64,000 nucleotides of DNA from Dechloromonas hankyongensis (GCF_022012295.1 NZ_JAKLTN010000001.1:1116001-1180000), one strand, 5' to 3'; positions 18,589 to 27,711 are shown, counted from the first letter of the stretch. Numbers and translations are program-made. The notes: generated from the letters alone by a model not told the origin.

Positions 18589-19326
18589 ATGAATTCTCCC
18601 CGTTTTTACTGCCGTGAAGCGCTCTCGCCGGGGGCGCACGTTGAACTTCCCGAACCCGTGGCCCGCCACGCGGTGCGCGTGCTGCGCCTGCCGCCAGGAG
18701 CGGCGATGGTGCTGTTCGACGGCCGTGGCGGCCAGTATCCAGCGACCATCGAGCGCATCGAGCGCGACCGGGTATACGCCGAACTGGGCGCCTGGGAGGA
18801 AGTCGAGTGCGAGTCGCCGCTGGCCATCACGCTGGTCCAGGCGCTGCAGGCCGGCGACAAGATGGATTTCACCATCCAGAAAGCGGTAGAACTCGGCGTG
18901 CGCGACATCGTGCCGGTCGAAAGCCGGCGCAGCGTGCTGAAATTGAGTGGCGAGCGGGCCGCCAAGCGCGTCGCGCACTGGCAGGGGGTCGCCGCCTCAG
19001 CCTGCGAGCAGTGCGGGCGCAACCAGGTGCCGCTGGTGGCGCCGCTGGAGAAGCTGGAAAGCTGGCTGGCCCGGCCGACGCAGGCGCCGCTGCGCCTGAT
19101 GCTGGCGCCGGATGCCGAGGACACCTTGTTGTCCATTCCGCCGGCGAAAGAGGTTCAACTGCTGATTGGGGCCGAAGGGGGGCTCGATCCGCAGGAGATG
19201 ATTGCGGCCAGGCAGTCCGGCTTCCGGGCTGTGCGCATGGGACCGCGCGTGCTGCGCACCGAAACGGCCGGTCTGGCCGCTTTGGCCGTGCTGCAGGCGC
19301 TTTGGGGCGATCTCAGGGAGGGGTAA
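18589..19326 (+). CDS. rsmE: 16S rRNA (uracil(1498)-N(3))-methyltransferase
   Basis: 245 aa. It methylates U1498 of 16S rRNA using SAM in the small subunit decoding region. SPOUT-family motifs: ALQAGDKMDFTIQKAVELGV, SERAAKR-type RWQ helix, LLIGAEGGLDPQEM and the knot RMGPRVLRTETAGLAAL at the C-terminus. A CATAAT hexamer ends only 7 bp before the ATG and no Shine-Dalgarno is visible, so the mRNA may be leaderless. It heads the operon rsmE-pap-argA (3-bp gap to pap). Confidence 0.96.
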   Translation: MNSPRFYCREALSPGAHVELPEPVARHAVRVLRLPPGAAMVLFDGRGGQYPATIERIERDRVYAELGAWEEVECESPLAITLVQALQAGDKMDFTIQKAVELGVRDIVPVESRRSVLKLSGERAAKRVAHWQGVAASACEQCGRNQVPLVAPLEKLESWLARPTQAPLRLMLAPDAEDTLLSIPPAKEVQLLIGAEGGLDPQEMIAARQSGFRAVRMGPRVLRTETAGLAALAVLQALWGDLREG

Positions 19327-19329
19327 GTC

Positions 19330-20835
19330 ATGTTCGAATCAGCCGAGTTGGGGCACAAGGTCGACAAGAAGACGTTCAAGACCGAGGTTCCGAAACTGCG
19401 TGCCGAATTGCTCGATGTGCAGTACGACATGCTGCAGAAAAAGGAATTTCCGGTCGTCATCCTGATTTCCGGCGTCGACGGCAGCGGCAAGGGCGAGACG
19501 ATCAACCTGTTGTATTCGTGGATGGACCCGCGCCACATCTCGACGCTGGCCTTCGCGGCGCCCTCCGACGAGGAGCGCTCGCGTCCCTACATGTGGCGCT
19601 ACTGGCGTGCCCTGCCGCCCAAGGGCAAGGTGGGTATCTTTGCCGGCTCCTGGTATTCGCAGCCGATCACCGACCGCATCACCGGCCAGATGCGCCGTTC
19701 CGAGCTGGACGAGCGGCTCGACGACATCAACCGCTTTGAGGCCATGCTGGTCAATGAAGGGGCGCTGGTCCTCAAATTCTGGTTCCACTTGTCCAAGGAC
19801 GGCCAGAAGAAGCGGCTCAAGGCGCTGGAAAAGAATCCGAACACCGCCTGGCGCGTTACCAAGGAAAGCTACGACCGCCTGAAGACCTACAACAAGCTGC
19901 AGTCCGTGGCCGGCCATGTGCTGCGCATTTCCAATACCGCTCATGCGCCTTGGATCATCGTCGAAGGCACCGACGACGAATACCGCTCGCTGACCGTTGG
20001 CCGCATCGTGCTCGACGCCATGAAGCGCCGCCTGCAGCAGGAAGGCCGCCGGCAGGTGCCGGTGGCGCCGCCCATCCTGCACGCCATCGATAGCAAGAAC
20101 GTGCTCAGTTCGCTGGACCTCAAGCAGAAGCTGCTCAAGAAAGATTACGAAAGCCAGCTGGCCAAGTACCAGTCGCGACTGGCGGAACTGGTGCGCGATC
20201 CACGCTTTGCCAAGCGTTCGCTGGTGCTGGTCTTCGAGGGTTCGGACGCAGCCGGCAAGGGGGGCACCATCCGCCGCATTGGCGCTGCGCTCGACGCCCG
20301 GCAGTACCAGATCGTGCCGATTGCCGCGCCAACCGAGGAGGAGCGCGCCCAGCCGTATCTGTGGCGCTTCTGGCGGCATCTGCCGCGCACCGGGCGGGCG
20401 ACGATTTTCGACCGCTCGTGGTACGGCCGCGTGCTGGTCGAGCGGGTCGAGGGCTTCTGCACCGAAGCCGACTGGCTGCGCGCCTATGCCGAGATCAACG
20501 ATTTTGAGCACCAGATGGTCGAGTCCGGCGCCATCGTCGTCAAATTCTGGCTGCAGATCAGTGCCGACGAGCAGTTGCGCCGCTTCAAGGAGCGCCAGGA
20601 CACCGAATTCAAGCGCTTCAAAATCACCGACGAGGACTGGCGCAACCGCGAGAAGTGGGACGACTACGTGTCCGCCGTGTGCGACATGGTCGACCGGACG
20701 TCAACCGGCCTCGCGCCCTGGACGTTGGTTGAGGCCAACGACAAGAACTTTGCCCGGGTCAAGGTGCTACGAACGGTATGCGAGCGCCTTGAAGAAGCCC
20801 TGAAAGACGACGACGGAAAATACGGCGACAAATGA
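19330..20835 (+). CDS. pap: Polyphosphate:AMP phosphotransferase (two PPK2 domains)
   Basis: 501 aa, two PPK2 domains in tandem. Domain 2 (about 270-490) is complete: Walker A GSDAAGKGGT, Walker B IFDRSWYGRVLVERV and lid GRATIFDRSWYGR context. Domain 1 (about 15-250) keeps Walker A GVDGSGKGET but has FAGSWYSQP in place of the DRSWYGR Walker B, so it is probably non-catalytic, as in other class II PPK2 proteins. These enzymes phosphorylate AMP to ADP using polyphosphate. It follows rsmE by 3 bp and its TGA overlaps the argA ATG. The coupling of a polyphosphate enzyme to argA and rsmE is unusual but the product is well supported. Confidence 0.93.
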   Translation: MFESAELGHKVDKKTFKTEVPKLRAELLDVQYDMLQKKEFPVVILISGVDGSGKGETINLLYSWMDPRHISTLAFAAPSDEERSRPYMWRYWRALPPKGKVGIFAGSWYSQPITDRITGQMRRSELDERLDDINRFEAMLVNEGALVLKFWFHLSKDGQKKRLKALEKNPNTAWRVTKESYDRLKTYNKLQSVAGHVLRISNTAHAPWIIVEGTDDEYRSLTVGRIVLDAMKRRLQQEGRRQVPVAPPILHAIDSKNVLSSLDLKQKLLKKDYESQLAKYQSRLAELVRDPRFAKRSLVLVFEGSDAAGKGGTIRRIGAALDARQYQIVPIAAPTEEERAQPYLWRFWRHLPRTGRATIFDRSWYGRVLVERVEGFCTEADWLRAYAEINDFEHQMVESGAIVVKFWLQISADEQLRRFKERQDTEFKRFKITDEDWRNREKWDDYVSAVCDMVDRTSTGLAPWTLVEANDKNFARVKVLRTVCERLEEALKDDDGKYGDK

Positions 20836-22151
20836 GCGATACCCCTTACGACGAGCATTTCGTCTCCTGGTTCCGGGCGGTCACGCCCTATATCAACGCC
20901 TTCCGAGGCAAGACCTTCGTCATCGCCTTCGGCGGCGCGGCGGTCGAGAGCGAATTTGCCAAGACCCTGGCCTACGACGTCAACCTGCTGGTCAGCCTGG
21001 GCATCCGCCTGGTCCTGGTGCATGGCGCGCGGCCGCAGATCGAGGAAGAGCTGCGCGAAAAGAACCTGGACTCGGTCTATCACCGCGGTTACCGGGTGAC
21101 CGATGCCGAGGCGCTCGATTGCGTGCTCGACGCGGTGGGCAGCGTCTATCTGGAAATCGAGGCCATGCTGTCGCAGGGTCTGCCCAATACGCCGATGGCC
21201 AACAGCCGCATCCGCGTCATCGGCGGCAATTTCATCACCGGCCAGCCGATTGGCGTGCTCGACGGCATCGACATGCAGTACGCCGGCAAGGTGCGCAAGG
21301 TCGATAGCGAAGGTATCAACGCCCAGTTGGGCCTGGGCAACATCGTGCTGCTCAACTGCGAAGGGCCGTCGCCGACCGGCGAAATCTTCAACCTGCAGAT
21401 GGAAGAGGCGGCCGAGGCGGTCGCCGTGGCGATCAAGGCCGACAAACTGGTGTACCTGACCGACAGCCGCGGGGTGACCGACAAGGACGGCGAACTGCTC
21501 GACGCGATGACGGCCGACGAGGTCGACGACCTGCTGAAGAAGGCCGAATGGCTGTCGCCCGACATCCGCCGCTACCTGCCGTGCAGCATGCGCTCGACGC
21601 GGGCTGGTGTCGGCCGGGTGCACCTGATCAGCTACGAGCAGGACGGCGCCTTGCTGCGCGAGTTGTTCACCCATGACGGCGTCGGCACCGTGGTCACCCG
21701 GGAATCGCTGGAAAACATCCGCGAAGCCAAGCCGGACGACATCGCCGCGCTGATCGCCCTGATCGAGCCGATGGAGGAAGAGGGCATCCTGGTGCATAGG
21801 CCGCGCGAACTGCTCGAGCGCGAAATCGACCGTTTCTCCATCATGCTCCACGACAACATCATCGTCGGCTGCGCGGCGCTCTATTCGCACTCGGAGGAGG
21901 AGGCCGAACTAGCCTGCCTCGCCGTGGCGCCCGATCAACGCGAATGGGGATATGGCGAGCAGTTGATGAAGCGCATCGAAAAGCGCGCCCGCAAGGCTGG
22001 CGTCAAGCGCCTGTTCGTGCTGACCACGCGCACCGAGCACTGGTTCGTCGAACGCGGCTTCAAGCTCGGCACGGTCGATGACCTGCCGGCCGCCAAACGA
22101 GATATGTACAACTATCAGCGGAGGTCCAAGGTCCTATTCAAGACCTTATAA
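20832..22151 (+). CDS. argA: N-acetylglutamate synthase (amino-acid kinase plus GNAT)
   Basis: 439 aa. It makes N-acetylglutamate from glutamate and acetyl-CoA, the first step of arginine synthesis. The N-terminal amino-acid-kinase domain (about 1-285, [29 protein letters not shown]) binds arginine for feedback inhibition. The C-terminal GNAT domain (about 295-435) has [25 protein letters not shown] acetyl-CoA motif (QREWGYG). Standard length for ArgA. The start ATG overlaps the stop of pap (ATGA), indicating coupling. Confidence 0.97.
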   Translation: MSDTPYDEHFVSWFRAVTPYINAFRGKTFVIAFGGAAVESEFAKTLAYDVNLLVSLGIRLVLVHGARPQIEEELREKNLDSVYHRGYRVTDAEALDCVLDAVGSVYLEIEAMLSQGLPNTPMANSRIRVIGGNFITGQPIGVLDGIDMQYAGKVRKVDSEGINAQLGLGNIVLLNCEGPSPTGEIFNLQMEEAAEAVAVAIKADKLVYLTDSRGVTDKDGELLDAMTADEVDDLLKKAEWLSPDIRRYLPCSMRSTRAGVGRVHLISYEQDGALLRELFTHDGVGTVVTRESLENIREAKPDDIAALIALIEPMEEEGILVHRPRELLEREIDRFSIMLHDNIIVGCAALYSHSEEEAELACLAVAPDQREWGYGEQLMKRIEKRARKAGVKRLFVLTTRTEHWFVERGFKLGTVDDLPAAKRDMYNYQRRSKVLFKTL

Positions 22152-22180
22152 TCCCGCCCATCAACCCCACGGAGTTTCAC

Positions 22181-22453
22181 ATGGCACGTACCGTCAATTG
22201 CATCAAGCTCGGCCGCGAGGCCGAAGGTCTGGATTTCCCCCCGTACCCGGGCGCCCTCGGTCAGCGCATTTTCGACAGCGTGTCGAAAGAAGCCTGGCAG
22301 CAGTGGATCAAGCTGCAAACCATGATCATCAACGAAAATCGCCTGAACCTGGTCGATGCCAAGCATCGCAAGTACCTGATGGAACAGGTCGAGAAGCACT
22401 TCTTCGGCGAAGGTGCCGACCAGATCCAGGGCTATGTCGCGCCGAAGGCCTGA
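22181..22453 (+). CDS. yggX: YggX-family Fe(II)-trafficking / oxidative damage protection protein
   Basis: 90 aa. The family signature is present throughout: [20 protein letters not shown] with the single conserved Cys7, [39 protein letters not shown] and [10 protein letters not shown]. Members protect Fe-S clusters and buffer labile iron. A TATAAT upstream at about 22146 and a GGAG RBS give it its own promoter 29 bp after argA, and a strong terminator follows at 22474. Confidence 0.96.
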   Translation: MARTVNCIKLGREAEGLDFPPYPGALGQRIFDSVSKEAWQQWIKLQTMIINENRLNLVDAKHRKYLMEQVEKHFFGEGADQIQGYVAPKA

Positions 22454-22473
22454 CCGGAGTTTCTGGTACAAAC

Positions 22474-22499
22474 AAAAAACCCGCCGCGGCGGGTTTTTT
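22474..22499 (+). terminator. Rho-independent terminator after yggX
   Basis: A perfect 26-bp palindrome: an A6 tract, CCCGCCG, its complement CGGCGGG, and T6. Being fully symmetric it can stop transcription from both sides, serving yggX and the convergent GAF gene. Confidence 0.95.
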
Positions 22500-22549
22500 G
22501 TTGTCCGATTTTGCCGGTCGGCATTTGTCCGCGGCCTCCGGTGACGGTG

Positions 22550-23122
22550 CTAGGCGTAGGCCCTGCTGCTGAGGTCCATGCCGTTGGTCGACACCACGCC
22601 TTTTCGGCTGTCGATGAATTGTTGGAGGCTGCCGGTCGGCAAGCCTTGCAACTCGGCTTCGACCATCCGGCCGAGTATCGCCAGGTGTTCGCGCTCCCAC
22701 TCGCACAGGCGCTTGGGCTGCGGATCGATCAGGCACAGCGTCCCGACATGCTGGCCATTCTCCATGGTCAGCGGATAGCCGGCATAAAAGCGGATGAAGG
22801 GTGCGCTGGTCACCAGCGGGCTGTCGAAGACTCTGGCGTCGTTCCGGGCGTCGAAAATCTCCAGGATGTCGTCCTGCAGAATGGCGTGCGAGCAAAAGCC
22901 GACTTCGCGCGGCACTTCCTGAACTCCGATGCCATGATGCGACTTGAACCATTGACGATGGGTGTCGACCAGCGTCACCAGGCAAATGCGGACGTTGAAT
23001 AAGGAAGCGGCGTAGGCCGTGACTACATCGAAACGTTTCTCGGGTGCAGTGTCGAGAATCAGCAAGTCGCGCAGCGTCGCAATCCGTTCGTTTTCGGTCA
23101 GGTGTAGTGATGGTTTCAGCAT
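22550..23122 (-). CDS. GAF-domain protein
   Basis: 190 aa, essentially one GAF domain. Landmarks are ATLRDLLILDTAPEKRFDVV, CLVTLVDTHRQWFKSHHGIG, REVGFCSHAILQDDILEIFD and FYAGYPLTMENGQHVGTLCL, the sequence form common in the N-terminal GAF of c-di-GMP and kinase proteins. Here the protein ends shortly after the domain, so there is no output module. It may bind a small ligand and act through a partner. It is convergent with yggX and is preceded by a 443-bp non-coding region. Confidence 0.88.
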   Translation of the reverse strand: MLKPSLHLTENERIATLRDLLILDTAPEKRFDVVTAYAASLFNVRICLVTLVDTHRQWFKSHHGIGVQEVPREVGFCSHAILQDDILEIFDARNDARVFDSPLVTSAPFIRFYAGYPLTMENGQHVGTLCLIDPQPKRLCEWEREHLAILGRMVEAELQGLPTGSLQQFIDSRKGVVSTNGMDLSSRAYA

Positions 23123-23565
23123 GAGCGGAGTTACGGGCGAGGAGCCGCGAAGGCGGGTTAGCGGAGGGGGTTAAAAACCCCTATGCAATATGAGGGTATT
23201 GCATTATGACGTAGGTCACGTCCGGAATGGAAATAGATTTCGATGCTAATCGAAGTCTGCGAACGGTGCCAAGCGGCGTCTCGCTGCCATTGAAGCCTGG
23301 CAGGTCGCGATTGCGGCCAGGCAAGCCTGCGGTTCGCTTCGATGGCGATATGACCAGGCGAAGGTTCGCCTGCGGCGTCGGCAAATGACCGTGCGATCGC
23401 CGTTTTTACCCCAAGACGACCGCTGGGTGGGCGAATTCATTTGTCCTAGGTCAACGGATGTGCCGATTCGTACTTATCCCAAAGTAATAGCTGTTACATT
23501 CCATCGGCGTAATCATTGTCGTGATTGCCATTTAATTAATAACCGACTTTCCTTGGGAGGAAATC
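23123..23565. other. 443-bp intergenic region rich in inverted repeats
   Basis: No gene is supported here; the short frames on both strands lack coherent protein-like sequence or RBS. It contains three small inverted repeats: GGGGTT/AACCCC at 23167-23181, ATGCAATA/TATTGCAT at 23183-23204 (6-nt loop), and TTCGAT/ATCGAA at 23239-23254 extended imperfectly to 23235-23258. It must hold the divergent promoters of the GAF gene and the DUF3015 gene; the AT-rich last 100 bp is the likely place for the latter. Confidence 0.6.
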
Positions 23566-24069
23566 ATGAGTCGTGCGTTGTTGAAGCTTGCCGCAGTAGC
23601 CATTGCCGGATCGCTCAGTTTTTCGGCTTTTGCGCAATCGTCCGCTCCCACCGGCAGTGGTCCCAACCCGTTCTCCGATTGCGGTATCGGGGCTGCCTTG
23701 TTCCCGGATACAGCCTGGGCTGCCGTAACCTCCAACGTGATCTGGGACGTCGGCACCACTGCGGTGACTTCGGCCACCATGAGCCCGCAAACCTGCTCGG
23801 CCCAGAAGGTCAAGACCGCACTGTTCATTCGCGACACCTACGAACAGCTGGCGGAAGACGTGGCGCGGGGAGAAGGAAAGCACCTGGTGACGGCGCTGGA
23901 AATGTTCCAGTGCGGCGAGAATCAACATGGCGCCGCCATCGGTCAAATTCGTGCCGACATGGGCAAGGCCGTGGCCGCGCCCGGCTATAGCGAACAGCAG
24001 CATCTCGAACATGCCGGTCAGCTGTACAACATCATCGAAAAGGCTGCCAGCCGTTCCTGTAGCGCTTGA
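23566..24069 (+). CDS. Secreted DUF3015-type protein
   Basis: 167 aa with a Sec signal peptide (MSRALLKLAAVAIAGSLSFS, cleavage after AFA). The mature part begins with a NPFSDCGIGAALFPDTAWAA segment and contains SNVIWDVGTTAVTSATMSPQ, features of DUF3015 proteins of unknown function. Four Cys are present in the mature region, suggesting disulfides. RBS GGGAGGAAATC is strong. A perfect 11-bp hairpin follows 43 bp after the stop, inside the N-terminal coding part proposed for the next gene. Confidence 0.85.
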   Translation: MSRALLKLAAVAIAGSLSFSAFAQSSAPTGSGPNPFSDCGIGAALFPDTAWAAVTSNVIWDVGTTAVTSATMSPQTCSAQKVKTALFIRDTYEQLAEDVARGEGKHLVTALEMFQCGENQHGAAIGQIRADMGKAVAAPGYSEQQHLEHAGQLYNIIEKAASRSCSA

Positions 24070-26039
24070 TGGCCGCTTTCGGGCTGCCTGGGGGTAATGG
24101 CCCGCAATGCTACGAATCCCCGGTCTTGGCCGGGGATTCGCATCTGTCGATACGGCCTGTCTGTCGTCCGCTGTGGCGGACATTCCGCTTCCTGTTCCTT
24201 ATCCCTTTCGTATGCCTGACCAATGCATACGCTGGCGATCTTTCGCTATTGGCTGCCAGCGCTTCGTGGCACAGGTTGGTGCATTACGAAGCCGAGCGCG
24301 GCAGTCCGAGCGGCTTCAGAAGTGCGATCCACAGCCCGGAGTTCTTCCTGGCCGAATACGGCGCCGTCCAACCGGCGGCGGAACTCGAGGCCAGTCTGGC
24401 CGCCATGCTGTTGCCGCTTACGGACAATGCGGACCAACATGCCAAATGCCGATTCCCGGCCCGCCTGATCTGGCTCCGGCAGCAATTCCCCGATAAGCGC
24501 GACCAGCTCGCCGACATCCATTGCCCCGAATTTGCCGAATGGGGCGACCCCGCAGGCATCGAATCGGTCAGCCTGGTCTTCGCCAATGGCTATCTTGGCA
24601 ACCCGGCGTCGTATTACGGCCATACCTTTCTGAAGTTCAACCAGCGGAAAAGCGCCAAAAAATCGCGGCTGCTCGATCTGACCGTCAATTACGGCGCGAT
24701 TCTTGATGGGCACGACGATCCGGTCAGTTACATCATCAAGGGGGTGACCGGCGGCTATGACGGCGGCTTCAGCCCGATCGAGTTCTACTTCCACGATACG
24801 ACGTATGGCGAAAATGAGCTGCGCGATCTGTGGGAGTACCGGCTCGACCTTCCCGAGGCGGCGACCCGCCTGATTGTCGCCCATGCCTGGGAGGTGATGA
24901 AGAAACGCTACGTCTATTATTTCTTCCGGCATAACTGCTCGTTTCGGGCGGCCGAATTGCTGGAAATCGTCGATGGCCTGCAAGTCATTCCGCGCAATCG
25001 TCCATGGTTGATTCCGCAAGCGCTGGTCCAGGAGGTGGCGGCCAGCCGTTTCGATGGCCATCCGCTGGTGGCCGAAACGATATTCCATCCATCGCGCCAG
25101 TCGCGCCTGTACGCCAAGTACGAAGCACTGGATGGAGAGGCACGGCAGTGGGTCACCCGGATCGCCGGCAAGGCCTTGATGCCGGCCGACCTGACGGAGC
25201 AGGAACTGCCCTTGGCCCAGCAACAGGCGGTGCTCGACACCCTGCTCGACTATTACCAGTTCAGTCTCGACCGCGGCAAAAAGGAGGGCAGCTACAAGTC
25301 TTCGCCGGAATACACCGCCGCCCTGGCCGCCCGCCTGCAACTGCCGCCCGGTGGCAGCGAGGTAGTGCCGACACGGGCGACATCCCCGGACCAGGGGCGC
25401 GCGCCCAGCTGGCTGCAACTCGGGGTCAGCCATTCCCGCGTCGCCGGAACGGCCGCCTTGCTGCGCCTGCGTCCGGCGTATTACGACATCCTCGATGCCG
25501 GCAGCGCCCAGGTGAAAAACGGCACACTGAGCATGGGCGAGTTGCAATTGCAGCTTGCCGACGAGCAATTGCGCATACGCCAGTTCGACCTGCTCGCCAT
25601 CAATAGCATGAATCCGGCGGTAACCGGGTTGCGGGGCGACCGCGGCTTTGGCTGGAAACTCAAGGTCGGCGCCGAACAGGAGAGCGTTTCCTGTAGGGCC
25701 TGCTTGGTCGCGCGCGCCCAGGGCGACGTCGGAATCGGGCGCCAATTCAATAGCCAGCTGTTTGCCGCCGTCCATGTCGGTGGCGCGCTCCAGCAATACG
25801 GCGATGTCTATGGCCTCGGTTTTGTTCGGGCCAGCGGAACTGTGGTTTTCCGACCTTCGGCACAACTCGGGTTCCAGTTACTGCATGAAGAACGTATGCC
25901 CTTGCGTCCTGATCGCCAAATCCACCGGCTCAATTCGCTCGAGGGGCGTTTGGCCATGGGCCATGACGCCGATCTTCGCCTGCTATGGGAAAGCGATGGC
26001 CGGTCGAGACTGACGGTGGGCTTGGGACTGTACTGGTAA
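24069..26039 (+). CDS. DUF4105-type periplasmic/outer-membrane protein
   Basis: 656 aa from the ATG at 24069, which overlaps the DUF3015 stop. The predicted signal (FRFLFLIPFVCLTNAYA) only begins about residue 40, so the true start may be later or the leader unusually long; no good RBS supports 24069. The conserved core of DUF4105 (Lnb-like) is seen in NPASYYGHTFLKFN, YGAILDGHDDPVSYIIKG and YYFFRHNCSFRAAELLEIV, where the His and Cys are candidate catalytic residues. The last 200 residues are strand-rich and end LTVGLGLYW, resembling an outer-membrane beta-barrel C-terminus. Function unknown; lipid or envelope hydrolase activity is a guess. Confidence 0.8.
   Translation: MAAFGLPGGNGPQCYESPVLAGDSHLSIRPVCRPLWRTFRFLFLIPFVCLTNAYAGDLSLLAASASWHRLVHYEAERGSPSGFRSAIHSPEFFLAEYGAVQPAAELEASLAAMLLPLTDNADQHAKCRFPARLIWLRQQFPDKRDQLADIHCPEFAEWGDPAGIESVSLVFANGYLGNPASYYGHTFLKFNQRKSAKKSRLLDLTVNYGAILDGHDDPVSYIIKGVTGGYDGGFSPIEFYFHDTTYGENELRDLWEYRLDLPEAATRLIVAHAWEVMKKRYVYYFFRHNCSFRAAELLEIVDGLQVIPRNRPWLIPQALVQEVAASRFDGHPLVAETIFHPSRQSRLYAKYEALDGEARQWVTRIAGKALMPADLTEQELPLAQQQAVLDTLLDYYQFSLDRGKKEGSYKSSPEYTAALAARLQLPPGGSEVVPTRATSPDQGRAPSWLQLGVSHSRVAGTAALLRLRPAYYDILDAGSAQVKNGTLSMGELQLQLADEQLRIRQFDLLAINSMNPAVTGLRGDRGFGWKLKVGAEQESVSCRACLVARAQGDVGIGRQFNSQLFAAVHVGGALQQYGDVYGLGFVRASGTVVFRPSAQLGFQLLHEERMPLRPDRQIHRLNSLEGRLAMGHDADLRLLWESDGRSRLTVGLGLYW
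24113..24140 (+). terminator. Hairpin after the DUF3015 gene
   Basis: Arms CGAATCCCCGG and CCGGGGATTCG form a perfect 11-bp stem with a 6-nt loop, 43 bp past the DUF3015 stop. No T-run follows. It lies within the ambiguous 5' part of the DUF4105 frame, which argues that translation of that gene may start downstream or that the hairpin tunes its expression. Confidence 0.5.
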
Positions 26040-26070
26040 GGCGGGTTTCGCCTGGCCCGCCCCTACCTCT

Positions 26071-26754
26071 CTAGCGTGGCGCCCAGCCGCCACAGACGGG
26101 AAAAGCCTGCCCGACGAAGCAGTCGGCATGCTCGCTGCACAGATAGGCGGCAAACTCGGTATCCTCGGCAGCGCTGACCAGGCGCCCCAAGGGAACTTCC
26201 CGCTTCAGACGCTCCTGGAATTTCGGGTTGGCCTGCACCTCGGGCGGGAAGTAGGTCGGGTTGTCGACGAAATTCTGGGCGATGGCGTTGATCTGGATGT
26301 TGCTCGGCGCGAGTTCGACGCCGGCGGCCTGGACGAAAGCCAATTGAGCGCCGCGCGCCGCGCTGTAGGTGGCGCACAGGCGTATGCCGCGTAAGGCGGC
26401 GGCGCTGCCCATGACCAGGATCTTGCCGCGCCGGCGCTCCTGCATTTGGGGCAGTACCGCCTTGACCAGACGCGGTAGCGGATCGACCAGGCTGCGGAAG
26501 ACGCGCTGCCATTCGTCGTCGTCGATGGCGGTGAGCGGTGTGCTGGGGGCGGCCATGGCCAGATTGACCACCAGGACGTCGATCTGGCCGGCGGCAGCGA
26601 CGATCTGCGCTGGTTCGTCCGGATTCAGCAAGGGAGCGCCGTCGGCCACCACGTGGGCGCCGTGGCGCCGGAAGGTTTCGCACAGGGCCGGACCCATGAA
26701 GGCATCGGCATGGGTGATCAGGACCCGTTTTCCGTTCAGCAACTGGACTGTCAT
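26071..26754 (-). CDS. Putative halohydrin dehalogenase (SDR-related)
   Basis: 227 aa from the ATG at 26754, which has GGAGG 9 bp upstream. The Rossmann-like fold is SDR, but the NAD-binding Gly-rich motif is missing: instead the N-terminus has T14-x4-F19-x-G21 (ITHADAFMG). The catalytic region is S117-x12-Y130-x3-R134 ([20 protein letters not shown]), with Arg replacing the SDR Lys. Those two patterns are the published signatures of halohydrin dehalogenases, which convert vicinal haloalcohols to epoxides and need no cofactor. [10 protein letters not shown] (161-170) resembles the halide-site loop of the family. Isolated gene, divergent from an exonuclease gene. Activity remains inferred. Confidence 0.8.
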   Translation of the reverse strand: MTVQLLNGKRVLITHADAFMGPALCETFRRHGAHVVADGAPLLNPDEPAQIVAAAGQIDVLVVNLAMAAPSTPLTAIDDDEWQRVFRSLVDPLPRLVKAVLPQMQERRRGKILVMGSAAALRGIRLCATYSAARGAQLAFVQAAGVELAPSNIQINAIAQNFVDNPTYFPPEVQANPKFQERLKREVPLGRLVSAAEDTEFAAYLCSEHADCFVGQAFPVCGGWAPR

Positions 26755-26868
26755 GAAAGGCCTCCGGTGATGGTCTGGGCTGGCGATCATCTTACCCTCG
26801 GCTTGGCAATGAGCGATGTCGGGCGCGCGCTATTGGCAGCGGGCGGTGCAAAGGCCAATAATCTCCCC

Positions 26869-27444
26869 ATGACCGAAAAATCCGTTCTCCGCGAAATTTA
26901 CGTCAGCACCGATATCGAAACCGACGGCCCGGTTGCCGGGCGGCATTCGATGCTGAGCCTCGGCTCGGCGGCCTTTGCGGCGGACAAAACGCTGCTCGGG
27001 ACTTTTGCGGCCAATCTGGAGACGGTGCCCGGGCTGGTTGCAGACGAGCGCACCACCCAGTGGTGGGCGACGCAGCCGGCGGCGTGGACGGCCTGTCGGC
27101 AGAACCAGGAAACGCCGGCGGCGGCCATGCGGCGCTACGTGGCGTGGCTGCGGGGCTTGCCGGGCCGGCCGGTATTCGTGGCCTATCCGGCGGCCTTCGA
27201 TTTTCCCTTCGTCCAGTGGTACCTGGCGCGCTATGCCGACGACAATCCGTTCGGCTATGCGGTGATCGATATCAAGACCTACGCCATGGCCGTGCTGCGC
27301 CAGCCGTACCGGGTCTGCGGCAAGCAGACGATGCCGGCCGCCTGGTTCGATCCGGCGCCGCATACCCATGTCGCGCTGGACGATGCGCTGGAGCAGGGCG
27401 CGCTGTTCTGCAACATGCTGGCGGCCAATCTGGCGCGCCCGTGA
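26869..27444 (+). CDS. DEDDh-type 3'-5' exonuclease domain protein
   Basis: 191 aa from the ATG at 26869 ([20 protein letters not shown]); a longer frame upstream would overlap the dehalogenase gene antisense and is rejected. Metal-binding acidic residues are visible: Asp and Glu in STDIETDG, Asp in AAFDFPF, and the final His/Asp in HVALDDA, which is the DEDDh arrangement. The sequence resembles the Rv2179c-like 3'-5' exoribonuclease family more than DnaQ. It is likely an RNA-processing or RNA-degrading enzyme; the substrate is unknown. Confidence 0.8.
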   Translation: MTEKSVLREIYVSTDIETDGPVAGRHSMLSLGSAAFAADKTLLGTFAANLETVPGLVADERTTQWWATQPAAWTACRQNQETPAAAMRRYVAWLRGLPGRPVFVAYPAAFDFPFVQWYLARYADDNPFGYAVIDIKTYAMAVLRQPYRVCGKQTMPAAWFDPAPHTHVALDDALEQGALFCNMLAANLARP

Positions 27445-27451
27445 GCGGCGC

Positions 27452-27619
27452 TCAGAACAGCCTGTGCAGCGTGTAGTGGATGAACAGTGTGGTCGGTACG
27501 GCAAGGGCCAGGGCCAGGATGGCACTGGTTCGCTTGAGGCCGGCGGCCTGTTCCTCGATGAACTGTTCCATGCCCTCGAACAGCTCGGGAAAGACGGCGA
27601 TGTCGTTGCGCTTTTCCAT
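27452..27619 (-). CDS. Small single-pass membrane protein (55 aa)
   Basis: 55 aa, too short for routine calling. The ATG at 27619 has an excellent RBS (GAAGGAGAATTC). The N-terminal half is charged and helical (EKRNDIAVFPELFEGMEQF); residues 31-50 form one membrane helix (TSAILALALAVPTTLFIHYT), then LHRLF. The stop is convergent with the exonuclease gene, 7 bp apart. No family is recognised. It could be a small regulator of a membrane partner. Confidence 0.65.
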   Translation of the reverse strand: MEKRNDIAVFPELFEGMEQFIEEQAAGLKRTSAILALALAVPTTLFIHYTLHRLF

Positions 27620-27711
27620 GAATTCTCCTTCTTTTGGGCTGACGGATTGGCCGTCACGCGGGGTTATGACAATGGCGGTTGGCGTAGGCAAGGCGTCGCT
27701 GTTTTTAATGG

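Noticed and set aside
23385..23990. Plus-strand frame over the intergenic region and DUF3015 gene
   Set aside because: Overlaps DUF3015 out of frame and reads as random Arg/Cys-rich sequence.
26653..26868. Upstream extension of the DEDDh exonuclease
   Set aside because: Would lie antisense inside the dehalogenase gene and has no homologous-looking sequence; ATG at 26869 fits the domain start.
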